Part shown: positions 1 through 9,044 of the stretch, piece after piece | Position numbering within the stretch: position 1 is the stretch's first letter | Layout: every line of letters starts with the position of its first letter | From: Thysanoteuthis rhombus | Lineage: Eukaryota > Mollusca > Cephalopoda > Oegopsida > Thysanoteuthidae | NCBI GenBank assembly: GCA_963457665.1 | Contig: OY735233.1 | Location: forward strand, 24,324,928 to 24,388,927 | Direction: 5' to 3' | Length of the DNA: 64,000 bases | Translations under genes and position numbers: made by a program | Notes under the pieces: generated by a model | Told to the model about the DNA's origin: nothing | The model's input: only the letters and a program-made list of their open reading frames with translations | Databases searched by the model: none

Positions 1-95
1 TACAATGTAAGATCATTTTACTTTGGTTTCTGCAGCGTTCACGCTTCTTTCTACTTTTTCTTTTCAAATCAAGATCTTTCATCAAATGAAAGGCG

Positions 96-222
96 AAACA
101 ATTAATTTATTCATCGATCATTTCTTTTTTTAACTGATCACCCCTAACGGTTAGCTGCTAAAGGATATTCGTCACTTGACAGTTTTTGCTGAGTGACTAA
201 TCAAACCTATTCATCTATGGTT
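96..222 (-). mobile_element. MITE-like repeat, family M (partial, reverse)
   Basis: Partial copy of a dispersed non-coding family seen about 14 times here (others at 11.5, 12.9-13.6, 16.1, 19.3-19.6, 28.2, 30.7, 32.9, 37.0, 45.9, 46.7, 47.0, 52.3 and 58.7 kb). Read on the minus strand, the family starts with GGTTAGTCACTCAATAGAAA, passes through the phrases GATCAATTAAAAAATT and GATCAATGAATAAGTTA, and in complete copies of about 430-460 bp ends with GGTTGACGGTTTCTA. The element is unclassified and the family name is mine. Confidence 0.6.
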
Positions 223-560
223 TACACCTATCTCGATCCGTTCATCTATCTCTTTCCCGAAGAGTAGATGTATAGTCGGTGGATAACGAAGTAATTAAAC
301 GAGATTATTCATCTGTATATATCGGGCAGCGATTGGCAGGGAAGCTAAGAAAAGAAGTCTTACGCCCGACACCAATAGGGGATTTTTCAAGAAGATGAAA
401 TCTAAATAACACTCACAGAACATTACAAGAAGTATGTGTTGACAGAAAGGAAAAGAATAACTTATATAGCAACATGGTATGAACGTGCTGTGACGGAGTG
501 TATAAAATGGAATATTACAGTGTCATCCAACGCCTAACGACTTGAAAACTGAAGAGAATA
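223..560. other. No recognisable feature
   Basis: No convincing reading frame, repeat match to the rest of the window, or RNA fold was found by eye. Confidence 0.4.
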
Positions 561-718
561 GATGAATAGATTGGCGAGAAGAGACTGAGATAGATAACAT
601 TGAACAATCAGGGATAGATACATAAATAGATCGTTATGTGCAGACTGGGCTAGACGGACAAGTATGCAAATAATGATGAACAGATAGAGAAACGTAGATC
701 AATGATTAGATAAGAACT

Positions 719-720
<2 letters not shown>
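561..720. repeat. Degenerate GATA/TATC compound minisatellite
   Basis: Interrupted GATA units carrying the linker phrase GTGCAGACTGGGC. This is a decayed reverse-orientation form of the CAGTCTGTTCATATC linker that punctuates the long TATC arrays elsewhere in the window. Confidence 0.55.

Positions 721-769
<49 letters not shown>
721..769. repeat. (TA)n array
   Basis: An uninterrupted TA dinucleotide array that ends directly at the non-ribozyme end of the short ribozyme element that follows. Confidence 0.95.
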
Positions 770-772
<3 letters not shown>

Positions 773-1011
773 ATGCTCTTCCATAGGAATAGAGCACTCT
801 GGTGTATGAGGAGTTTCTGCGTAAACGAATATATCGCTTAAATTTAGCCTTACTGACCACCCAGTTCCGTCGTCCTGAGGTAGGATATCGGCCTTCGGCT
901 CCGATGTGAGGGTTTCAATTCTGCCTCGCGGTACTGGATGGGATAAAGTCTATAGCCACACTGAAGAGATGTAATACATCGAAACAGCTGTCTGTGGATG
1001 ATACAATAATA
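770..1011 (+). mobile_element. Retrozyme/SINE-like element with hammerhead, copy 1
   Basis: Element of about 240 bp. From left to right it holds a conserved head (GCAATGCTCTTCC, then GAGCACTCTGG), a tRNA-promoter-like segment with a box B-like GGTTTCAATTC at 911-921, the phrase GGTACTGGATGGGATA, and a complete hammerhead ribozyme at 956-997. In other copies a box A-like TGGCGCAGAGG lies about 25-30 bp before box B; here that region has diverged. It is joined head-on to an inverted copy at 1012. Known parallels are animal retrozymes and the SINE-like hammerhead elements of schistosomes. Assignment to either class is inference. Confidence 0.75.
956..997 (+). ncRNA. Hammerhead ribozyme, type I, intact core
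   Basis: Self-cleaving RNA motif. Stem I is CCACA (956-960) with TGTGG (993-997). The core CTGAAGA (961-967) matches the hammerhead CUGANGA. Stem II is GATGT/ACATC closed by loop AAT (968-980). GAAAC (981-985) is followed by a very short stem III (AC...GT) and the cleavage triplet GTC (990-992), so cleavage is predicted after 992. All invariant core bases are present. Stem II differs from the other copies (GTTGT/ACAAC) by a compensatory U-A to A-U change, which argues that base pairing was selected. Activity is untested. Confidence 0.87.
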
Positions 1012-1021
1012 TATATTATTG
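1004..1021. repeat. Perfect 18-bp palindrome at centre of inverted pair
   Basis: CAATAATATATATTATTG equals its own reverse complement and sits exactly where two oppositely oriented ribozyme-element copies meet. Together they form an imperfect palindrome with arms of about 200-240 bp. Confidence 0.95.
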
Positions 1022-1335
1022 TGTCATCCAACTCTTCTGTGTGGCTATAGACTATCCATTATCCCATCCAGTACCACGAGGCCGGTATCCTACATCTGCG
1101 CAACGGAACTATTCAGTACGGCTGAATTTAACCGATATATATTTATTCAGCTTATATTCCCATCCACCAGAGTGCTTTATGGAAGAACATTGCATAAGCT
1201 TACAATAAATGAGTCACCTCATTTAAAGAGTGCTCAACTCTGAATAGAGGAGCTGTTTCGTTGTATTACAACTCTCCGGTGTGGGCATAGACTATCCATT
1301 ATCCCAGCCGGTAGGTTCGAGTCAGTTTACTTGCT
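1012..1335 (-). mobile_element. Retrozyme/SINE-like element, partial tandem dimer, reverse
   Basis: Two head-to-tail units on the minus strand about 240 bp apart, judged from the TGTGG marks at 1040 and 1280. In the unit nearest 1012 about 25 bp of the ribozyme is deleted between core and cleavage site. The second unit keeps stem II and GAAAC but has core and cleavage-site changes. The first unit preserves a box A-like segment (reverse of ATCTGCGCAAC). Tandem monomers of 200-400 bp are typical of retrozymes. Confidence 0.7.
1245..1284 (-). ncRNA. Degenerate hammerhead ribozyme
   Basis: On the minus strand: CCACA, then CCGGAGA in place of CUGANGA (position U4 lost), an intact stem II GTTGT/ACAAC, and GAAAC, followed by AGCTCCT where active copies have AGCTGTC. 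The changed core and missing GUC make it very likely inactive. Confidence 0.7.
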
Positions 1336-1413
1336 CTATGAATTGCGTTTCAGTCACAATGCAAAAACGGTCAAAAAAGGACTTTGCAGTGTTTATCTCG
1401 ATTAGATTTCTGC

Positions 1414-1860
1414 AAATACCAACATTGGTTCAGTAAATCCCGATCGGACGAGTTCGGCCACTGCAATGTCCATTGTTCGTGAAGACCAATGGAGCTGGAC
1501 AACGACGTGCAACGCCTAGTCGTTGAGAGAGATCCTCGTCAGACCATCGAAAAATGATCAGAAAAAAAGAATTCAACATAATATACTCTATGAGCATCTT
1601 CAACTGATCGTAAAGGCCAATAGGGGAAGAGTTTGAGTCATAGACGAAGTTGTGCCTGAAAACAAAGTTAAAAGTTTACACAGGAACTGTCCCTTCATCG
1701 AATTATTACCGTGGACAAGAAATGGGTTCTGAATGTTAACTGAATGAAATCAAAGCAACAGTTATCTCCAGATCAGGCACCAGTTCATATGCAAAGTATT
1801 GATGAAAAATGGGCTCTAAGACTTGGTTTATAAAAAAAAGTGGGATGGGGGTTAAAATAT
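1414..1860 (+). mobile_element. Mariner-family transposase fossil
   Basis: Decayed Tc1/mariner-superfamily transposase resembling SETMAR-type mariners. One frame from 1414 to 1554, with a single stop, reads a WFSKSRS segment, then RPMELDNDVQRLV and ERDPRQT, which match the link after the first DNA-binding helix-turn-helix. Next come HLQLIVKANRGRV and a shifted frame with HRIITVDKKWVL. The latter matches the family's first catalytic block (TCDEKW), with Asp present and Glu changed to Lys. SPDQAPVH and a VGWGLKYC segment follow. At least three stops and one frameshift are present, so it is non-functional. The C-terminal catalytic Asp region and terminal repeats were not found. Confidence 0.8.
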
Positions 1861-2116
1861 TGTTTCTAAGATTAACAATTGAGTTAAATAAGGATGGTGG
1901 TTATGATATTGATCAGGCGCTAAACGTTTCCAAATAACTGATTTTTTTCCCTAAAATGGAGATATTAATTAGGGATGTATCCAATATATATGAAAAACAA
2001 AACCAAGAAAATCCTCTATAATCTTCGTTCAAACCCTCTCCTATTTTTAGAATATATGGATCCATTCATTCGTTTTGTGTTTTTCTACTCATAATTCAAA
2101 CCACTTTGTGTTCTTG

Positions 2117-2118
<2 letters not shown>

Positions 2119-2180
<62 letters not shown>

Positions 2181-2193
2181 ATATATATATATG

Positions 2194-2235
<42 letters not shown>
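2119..2235. repeat. (TA)n array with TATG interruptions
   Basis: TA array with two ATGTATGTAT interruptions. It borders the ribozyme end of the reverse element copy that follows. Confidence 0.95.
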
Positions 2236-2237
<2 letters not shown>

Positions 2238-2430
2238 TATTGTGTCATCCAAAGACAGCTGTTTCGTTGTATTACAACTGTTCTGTTTGGCTATAGACTA
2301 TCCATTATCCCATCAAGTACTGGAGGCCGGTATCCTACCTCTGTGCCACGGAATTGGACGTTCAGTGAGGTTGGATATAAGAAATATATCTATTTTAGCG
2401 TATATCCCCCATCGACTAGAGTGCTCTATA
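2236..2430 (-). mobile_element. Retrozyme/SINE-like element, copy 2, reverse
   Basis: Same element as at 770-1011 on the minus strand, lying between a TA array on the left and TATA-rich plus GA-rich sequence on the right. A box A-like segment is visible (reverse of CTACCTCTGTGCCACGGAA). The box B region is shortened and fused to it. The ribozyme region is at 2249-2290. Confidence 0.75.
2249..2290 (-). ncRNA. Hammerhead ribozyme, core-mutated
   Basis: Minus strand: stem I CCAAA/TTTGG, stem II GTTGT-AAT-ACAAC, GAAAC and the cleavage triplet GTC are intact. The core reads CAGAACA in place of CUGANGA, losing U4 and G8, so it is probably dead. Stem I keeps pairing through a compensatory C-G to A-U change relative to the CCACA/TGTGG copies. 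Confidence 0.78.
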
Positions 2431-2449
2431 TACATATACATTTACACAG

Positions 2450-2472
2450 AGAGAGAGAGAGAGAGAGAAAGA
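2450..2472. repeat. (GA)n tract
   Basis: Short purine dinucleotide tract just beyond the ribozyme element. Confidence 0.85.
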
Positions 2473-2830
2473 AAAAATCAGTGGTGACTTTAAGTTTGAT
2501 GCCAGTGGGTGCAATCGTCAGACTGTAAACAGCCAACGAAAAAGTGCTTCCTACATTTTGACCGTTTGAGGTCACGTGAGGACAGGGGCTGATGGGATAC
2601 GTTAAACGTTCCGAGTTAAAATGTTCGTTTTCCGTTTAATAATTGTTGAATTGTTTCCGGTTTTTTAGTTTAAAATTAAAGTTTCAAAAAAGAAGTTTTT
2701 TTGAAAAATAATATTTGGATATTTCATGTTAAGCACTAGTGACAGCTGAATCAATTTTTGGCGTATTTGATTATTGAATTATAGTTAGGGAACGTTACAG
2801 CGTATTTATGTTTGAGAGTTGGAGTTGTTT
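2473..2830. other. No recognisable feature
   Basis: AT-rich unique-looking sequence without a supported gene or repeat. Confidence 0.35.
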
Positions 2831-2831
2831 A

Positions 2832-2840
2832 TTATTATTA

Positions 2841-2871
<31 letters not shown>

Positions 2872-3482
2872 CATCATCATCATCACACCAGTTGCCTGGT
2901 GGTAACCGCTGGAGTTTGAGTGACAGCAAGTCTCCTCAAGTCTCCAGCCCTCCTCTCCTCGTACTCATAGATCGCAGTAATTTTGCGATTTACAGTTTCA
3001 CACCGGTTGCCCAGTGGTTATCGCTGAAGGCTGAGTGACAATAAGTCTCCTCAGGTCTTCAGCTAACGTCTCCTCTCTCTTTCGCATATCATGACAGAGC
3101 TACGATTCGTTGCAGTCCTTATATCTCTAGCACCTTCCTCAGTATCCGTCCAGTGCCCAGCAGTGCTGTGGTCTGTACGGTCTCTATCCTCCCCCTAATC
3201 CCGATATTATTATTATTATTATTATTATTATTTGGAATCTCACACGAGTTGCCTGGTGGTTACCACTGGAGTTTGAGTGACAGCAAGTCTCCTCAAGTCT
3301 CTAGCTTTTCTCTCCTAGTTCTCATAAGCCACAGTAATACTGCGATTCACAGTTTCACACCGGTTGCCTAGTGGTCATTGCTGAAGGCTGAGTGACAATA
3401 AGTTAACAGTTAGTGTTGCAGTCTTTATATCACTAAAACTTTCCTCAGTATCTGCGCTGTTCCTAGCAGTGCTGTGGTCTGA
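2832..3482 (+). repeat. Tandemly duplicated ~300-bp repeat with ATT tails
   Basis: Two similar modules (about 2880-3175 and 3236-3482), each preceded by an ATT trinucleotide run (2832-2870 and 3206-3232). Both share GTTGCCTGGTGG, GAGTTTGAGTGACAGCAAG, TTTCACACCGGTTGCC and a closing GCAGTGCTGTGGTCTG. Within each module a ~60-bp segment is itself repeated about 118 bp downstream. Trinucleotide tails followed by a partial copy suggest tandem insertion of a short retroelement. The family is not identified. Confidence 0.6.
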
Positions 3483-3639
3483 GAGATAGATAAATAGATA
3501 AATATGCAGAGGCTGGGATAAGTATGGAACAGTGATGAGATACATTGGAATAGTTCGAGATTGATATAGAGACGAATAAGGTCGGTCTAGGATAGATATC
3601 AATATTGATTGCTAGCCAGGTAGATATGAACAGTTTAAA

Positions 3640-3695
<56 letters not shown>

Positions 3696-3792
3696 GGAAA
3701 GTCTGAAATAGATAGAAACAAATAAAAACCAATACATTAATATACAGAAGAAGATTAGCTAGCTCGCTAGGTAGATTGATATGAATAGACGA

Positions 3793-3847
<55 letters not shown>

Positions 3848-4350
3848 TGCACAGACTGAGATAAGTATTGAACAGTCACGAGTCGAGACCTTGCTTCATA
3901 GATAACTAGATAGACATAGATAGATAGATAGACAGATAGATAGATAGATTGATAGATAGATAGATTGATAATTATGTAGATAGATTAATAGATGTATAGT
4001 TAACCACGTCCACATAAGATAGATAGATAAATAGATAGATAGATATGAGCAGACCATGATAATTATGGAGCAGTTTCGAGTAGATTACTAGTTAACTAGC
4101 AAGGAAATTAGGAATACTTCAAGATGGATATACCGACGAATATGAAAAGTCTGGGATGGATAGCTGCATTGATAGATAGCCAGATAGATATGAACAACTC
4201 ACAATACATCCATAGATAGATAAGGATAGAAGATCAAATATATTGACTATTAGACATCGATAGTCAGATAGATAGATAGATAGATAGATAGATAAATAGA
4301 TATGAACACGGATAGATATGAACGTAGATCGATAGTTAGATATGAACGAG

Positions 4351-4402
<52 letters not shown>

Positions 4403-4554
4403 TGAGCATAGATAGATTGATAGATAGATATGAACGTAGATAGATTTGAACGTGGATAGATGGATAGGTAGCTAGCTTGATAGATAGATAGATAGATATG
4501 AACGTAGATAGATGGATAGATTTGAACGTGGATAGATAGATAGATAGATAGATG

Positions 4555-4590
<36 letters not shown>

Positions 4591-4600
4591 TGGACGTGCT
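3483..4600. repeat. Long GATA/TAGA tetranucleotide compound array
   Basis: Blocks of GATA units separated by linker phrases such as ATATGAACGTAGATAGAT and ATATGCACAGACTGAGATAA. On the minus strand the linkers read TCAGTCTGTGCATATC. The same linker occurs in the TATC arrays at 20, 23.5, 45 and 63 kb, so these loci share a higher-order repeat. Long Ser-Ile-Tyr-Leu frames on the minus strand here are translations of the repeat and not genes. Confidence 0.92.
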
Positions 4601-5255
4601 GATATAGATGAGTTGGGACTTGATACATACGGACAATAATAAATTCACACTGTTTGACGTGTACGTCACCATGATTGTAAATCCTGCTTCGTATCTGTCT
4701 TCCTTCACACGTCGGAATTGATCTGTACTGGAAACCAGCAACAATTATCGGCAATCAAAAACTAAAAATATTCCCTTCGCTTAATTTCAATGATTTGACC
4801 CCAGGGCCAGAACGATTTGACTCTCGCCATTATCAAAATCAATTCCCACTTCCGGAATCATTAAATCGTAGACGCTCAAATAATTGCACCAGCCGACAAA
4901 AAACCGAGGGTTGGGAAACGGGGATGTCAGCTTCGTTAGTTGAAGCTAAATCATCAGACTTGAGGGATTATCTATTTAAGTTTACCGCCTTATTTCCCCG
5001 GGGGTAGCAGCGATGTCTTTCCTAATGAGCCTAGATTCATTTTTCGATAAGACGTAAACATTTATTTACACTATAGACAGCTTTCAAGTAGAGAACTATT
5101 AAATCTGAAAGTAAGTGAATGCGAAGAAACTGCTCCAACTTCGTAGAAACACGCGTAGATGTATTTACCAAATACATTATTTCCTCCCAGTCGGAAATTG
5201 AAAATAACTCTATTATTTATTGGTCGTTTGCGATCAATCTAACTTCACTTGGGAC
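4601..5255. other. No recognisable feature
   Basis: Contains a 70-codon open frame at 4795-5007 without a family resemblance I can recognise. It is treated as chance. Confidence 0.35.
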
Positions 5256-5485
5256 CAAACAACGCTAGAATTCACTTGTTATCTTAAATTTTAACGTAGG
5301 ACCCAATTCATCCCAAAATTTCGGTATGGACTCGTTAGACCCGTTGCAGGAAGCCTGGTGGTATGAAGGCTATAAGACTTCGAATAGACTCCTCCAATCG
5401 ATCCAGAGTTTGTGGTTAGGTGTAGTACACCCCTCCTGCGTCCACACCCACAGGAGGAAATACGTAATTAAAGTAATATTCCAAA
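5256..5485 (+). repeat. Direct segmental repeat A, copy 1
   Basis: About 230 bp closely resembling 6469-6698. Shared anchors are TAACGTAGGACCCAATTCAT (TCAACGTAGGACCCAATTTA in copy 2), ATCCAGAGTTTGTGG and TTAGGTGTAGTACACC. Function and family are unknown; it could be the terminus or body of an unclassified transposon. Confidence 0.65.
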
Positions 5486-5574
5486 AATTTGCACGAACAT
5501 GAAATTTTCAGTGTGGAGTTAATGTTCACCAACCCTATATATATAAATCTATATATACTTGTATGAATGTTTGC

Positions 5575-5585
5575 TCACCCATATA

Positions 5586-5639
<54 letters not shown>

Positions 5640-5660
5640 TAAGTATGTGTATATATGTAT
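5575..5660. repeat. (TG)n array
   Basis: TG dinucleotide run (about 5597-5636) within TATG-rich sequence. Confidence 0.9.
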
Positions 5661-5952
5661 GAAAATTATGAAGACATTTTTGTAGGAACTATATTTTGCT
5701 CGGCAGTGAAGTTACCCAGTAACAAGGCAGGAATTTCAAGAGATCTTTGTTCATTTAATTCCAATGCCAAGTAAAATATACACTCTACATGAATGTTTTT
5801 ATCACATTCGGTCGGATACAAATTGTCCATCTTTTCACACTTCATGTATTTGTGTGCACAAATGTATGTTTCCTGAAACATTAGTTCTTGGGTTTTTGCC
5901 GGTAGTCATTTATTTATAATTCTTGCATTGATTAAGTTTCTTTTTTCAGTTT

Positions 5953-6130
5953 TGCGATACTATTTCCTCACAATATTCTTTTAATGTATCTAAAAGGGAG
6001 TCTGAATTCTATATTTCAACCCTGTTTTTATTAAATTACATTAAAGTTTAATCGTGGCATCCTCATTTTAATCGAAGCAAATGAAATCTTTGGTATTAGA
6101 GAGGCGATAAAATTTCGCAATTTATATTTA
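5953..6130 (+). repeat. Direct segmental repeat B, copy 1
   Basis: Shares ACTATTTCCTCACAATATTC and ATCTTTGGTAT(T/A)AG(A/T)GAG with 6707-6800, where an internal ~70 bp is missing. The order A-B then A'-B' indicates duplication of a larger unit with later loss. Confidence 0.6.
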
Positions 6131-6468
6131 AGAATATTTTGTACATATTTTAACAAGAAACAGTTCTATCAATTAGATTTTTGTTTAGGTTGTGATTTTG
6201 AAATTAACAGGTCTTTCATGTCCGCATAGGAATTTTAATTCATTTTCTGTTTCGAAATATACGTACAGAAATATATTCATAACAACTTCAGTCGTAAACT
6301 TTTTCATCGGATGATGTGAGACAAAAACTAAGCAGGTATAAAAAAAACACTTTGACAAAACAAGGCAACTCAACGAACATCCAGACGAAGAAATGGTTAT
6401 GGCAAAAAATGGACTGATTCTTGCCAAAGTTGACCCCCCGATCAAGAGAGCATTGAATGCTTATTTCA

Positions 6469-6698
6469 AGGATCAAACAACGCCAGAATTCGATTGCTGT
6501 CTGGAATTTCAACGTAGGACCCAATTTATGCGAATATTTTGGCATGGACTCGCTAGATCCATTGCAAGTGGTATGTCCGGTGGTATGCAGACTATAACAT
6601 TTCGAATAGGCCCCACCAAATGATCCAGAGTTTGTGGTTAGGTGTAGTACACCTCCTCCTGCGTCTACACCCACAGGAAGATATGCAAAATTAGAGCA
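6469..6698 (+). repeat. Direct segmental repeat A, copy 2
   Basis: Second copy of the 5256-5485 segment, offset by 1,213 bp. It contains a short extra GTGGTATGTCC duplication compared with copy 1. Confidence 0.65.
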
Positions 6699-6706
6699 AT
6701 ATTCCT

Positions 6707-6800
6707 ATACTATTTCCTCACAATATTCTTTTAATGAATCAAATCTTTGGTATAAGTGAGGAGATAAATTTTGCATTTCCTATTCTAAAATGTTTTTTTA
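6707..6800 (+). repeat. Direct segmental repeat B, copy 2 (shortened)
   Basis: Begins with the same ACTATTTCCTCACAATATTC phrase as 5955 but joins directly to the ATCTTTGGTAT phrase, so the middle of repeat B is deleted here. Confidence 0.55.
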
Positions 6801-7080
6801 TATTTCTCAAGACAAATAATCTCATTTAGTTCTTTATTGGTTGATTGATTCGTGGCAAGAACAATGAGCGAAATTTTTGCGATTCGCATAAGTATTTGAG
6901 AGGCAGATTTGGTGAGAATTATGCGCCAGGAGGCTGAAAATTACTTTATCAGAACATGAACTACAACGGCACCCCTGCTCGAGCATGAAAGGCACACCAG
7001 AAGACCAGCTTTGAGATCGAAGGATGTTGGTCGTTGGTTGCGTTGAATGACATTTATAGCATGTAACGTTCTTTTTCTGT

Positions 7081-7235
7081 TTGTGTTATGTAGTGAACAT
7101 ATTATAGCTACTGATAATGTATATACATGATAATGACATACATATACATATATGTGTGAGAATATATATATATATATATATATATATTCACTACATGACA
7201 CAAACTGTAGACAAAAGATAGATATATATACATAA

Positions 7236-7298
<63 letters not shown>

Positions 7299-7411
7299 AG
7301 AAGTTCAAATATATCTGTGGACTGTGTCATGTAGTGAACATATGCCAATTGATAATATGTACACATGATAATGAGATACATATACATATATGTGTTAGTA
7401 TATATATAATA

Positions 7412-7462
<51 letters not shown>

Positions 7463-7481
7463 CTACATGACACAAACTGTA

Positions 7482-7532
<51 letters not shown>

Positions 7533-7645
7533 AGAAGTTCAAATATATCTGTGGACTGTGTCATGTAGTGAACATATGCCAATTGATAATATGTACACAT
7601 GATAATGAGATACATATACATATATGTGTTAGTATATATATAATA

Positions 7646-7700
<55 letters not shown>

Positions 7701-7719
7701 CTACATGACACAAACTGTA

Positions 7720-7766
<47 letters not shown>

Positions 7767-7800
7767 AGAAGTTCAAATATATCTGTGAACCTGTTCATGG
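7081..7800 (+). repeat. Three-unit 234-241 bp tandem array with internal inverted arms
   Basis: Unit starts at about 7086, 7327 and 7561. Each unit reads GTGT(C/T)ATGTAGTGAAC, AT-rich sequence with ACATATACATATATGTGT, a TA array, TTCACTACATGACACAAACT, a second TA array, then TTGTAGAAGTTCAAATATAT. The segments TCATGTAGTGAA and TTCACTACATGA are reverse complements flanking the first TA array, so every unit can extrude as a hairpin. Units 2 and 3 are nearly identical while unit 1 is more diverged, suggesting a recent local duplication. Confidence 0.9.
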
Positions 7801-7802
7801 CT

Positions 7803-7806
7803 TATG

Positions 7807-7854
<48 letters not shown>

Positions 7855-7872
7855 AAATATATGTGTGTGTGT

Positions 7873-7911
<39 letters not shown>

Positions 7912-7912
7912 T
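7803..7912. repeat. (TA)n followed by (TG)n
   Basis: Adjacent TA (about 7811-7850) and TG (about 7862-7910) dinucleotide arrays. Confidence 0.92.
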
Positions 7913-8465
7913 AGATGATAGATATAAACATTGTTATTGACGATTTCGTGACGCACAGAATCATTTATTGTATGAGCATGAACTCATACGGATTGCGTTT
8001 TATGGGCCTATTAAACTATGAATCAGTTCTGACTGTATGTTGTATAGGTAATAATTCGGATGTACATTCTTTTGTCGTTATATTGCTATGGATAAAATAT
8101 GGCTGAGTTTTACTCATTCTTTTCAATGATTCACATTGGCGTTTCAATTTCTTTTGATTTGTCTCTTCCTGCAAATTCTCGTAGGTCTGTCGAATGTTCC
8201 GATATGAATAAAGCAGACGAATAAAACATTTTTATTCATCAGTCCCACAATTCTTTGTGCCTGTCGACCAGAAAATGGCGTCGAAACTTTGAATGAAAGC
8301 GAGCAAGAAAGCGGGGGAAATGGAGAATTTAGAGGTTTTTTTTTCCAGGAGAGGGAGATGGGCGATTAGTATTGGCTTTGTAAATTAAATTTTTCTCCTG
8401 ATTTTTTCGCCGGATTTTCATCTTTTATTTATTTTTTCTTTCTTCTGCCAACAAAGTTGGAAGAG
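7913..8465. other. No recognisable feature
   Basis: No repeat match within the window and no convincing coding signal. Confidence 0.35.
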
Positions 8466-8469
8466 TTGT

Positions 8470-8700
8470 CTGTGTTAACTTCTGTCTGTCTGTCTGTCTG
8501 TCTGTCCGTTTGTACACAGAATATTTCAGAAAGTTCTCAACAAATTTCAATGAAATTTGGTGGCTGTGTTGTCCAAGGCCTACAGAAGAATTGATTAAAT
8601 TTTGAAGTGGACACAGTGATTCTCATTTTTTTTTTTCACTTTTCAAATTTTTTTTCACTTTTCAAATTTTTTTCCACGGTGTTAATTAACGTACGACATT
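8470..8700 (+). repeat. GTCT-led dispersed repeat
   Basis: A (GTCT)n run (8487-8507) followed by a segment with AATTTCAATGAAATTTGGTGG and a twice-repeated TTTTTTCACTTTTCAAATTT block. A GTCTGTCT run followed by a phrase about hypothetical 'aatttcaatgaaatttggt' is a recurrent arrangement in animal repeat families. The exact family is not identified. Confidence 0.4.
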
Positions 8701-9040
8701 ATCAGAGTTATGCACTCTCTGAGTGCTCTCAAGTTTGATTTTTTTCACAGTCTATCAATTTTTGTTTTTATTTTTTTTTTTTTGTCATTTTGTCTGTAAC
8801 ACTGTTTTCATTTCCTTCTTTCTCGCGTCCTTTTTTATTCACTAGAATTTACTGAGTCAGATTCAAGGCCACCACTCTGCTTCTTATAGATCTTTTCGAG
8901 AGTTCGCTTTACGCCACTTTTCCGCTTTTACAAAAAAGGCGTAAGTCGAGCAAGGCAGAGCACACCCTTTTCCCCTCTCTTTCACCTACACCCGAGTCAA
9001 CAGCGCGTGGAGAGATCATGTCAGCATATTATATAAGAAA
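8701..9040. other. No recognisable feature
   Basis: T-rich sequence then mixed sequence; nothing supportable. Confidence 0.3.
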
Positions 9041-9044
9041 ACAA

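Noticed and set aside
3483..4600. CRISPR-like appearance (repeat blocks separated by short unique phrases)
   Set aside because: The repeats are tetranucleotides of variable length, the spacers are themselves related, and the context is eukaryotic.
4119..4754. A 211-codon minus-strand open frame
   Set aside because: Almost entirely a GATA-array translation; periodic composition explains the absence of stops.
4795..5007. A 70-codon frame with mixed composition (starts MTPGPERFDSRHYQ)
   Set aside because: Looks more protein-like than most, but I see no family resemblance, no repeat and no splice evidence. An isolated 70-codon frame is expected by chance in 64 kb.
6288..6674. A 128-codon minus-strand frame over repeat A'
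   Set aside because: The equivalent frame is not preserved in the related copy at 5256-5485, so it is unlikely to be a conserved ORF.
7334..7798. Several overlapping Ile-Tyr-rich frames
   Set aside because: TA arrays lack stops in the (ATA TAT) frames on both strands, so these are not proteins.
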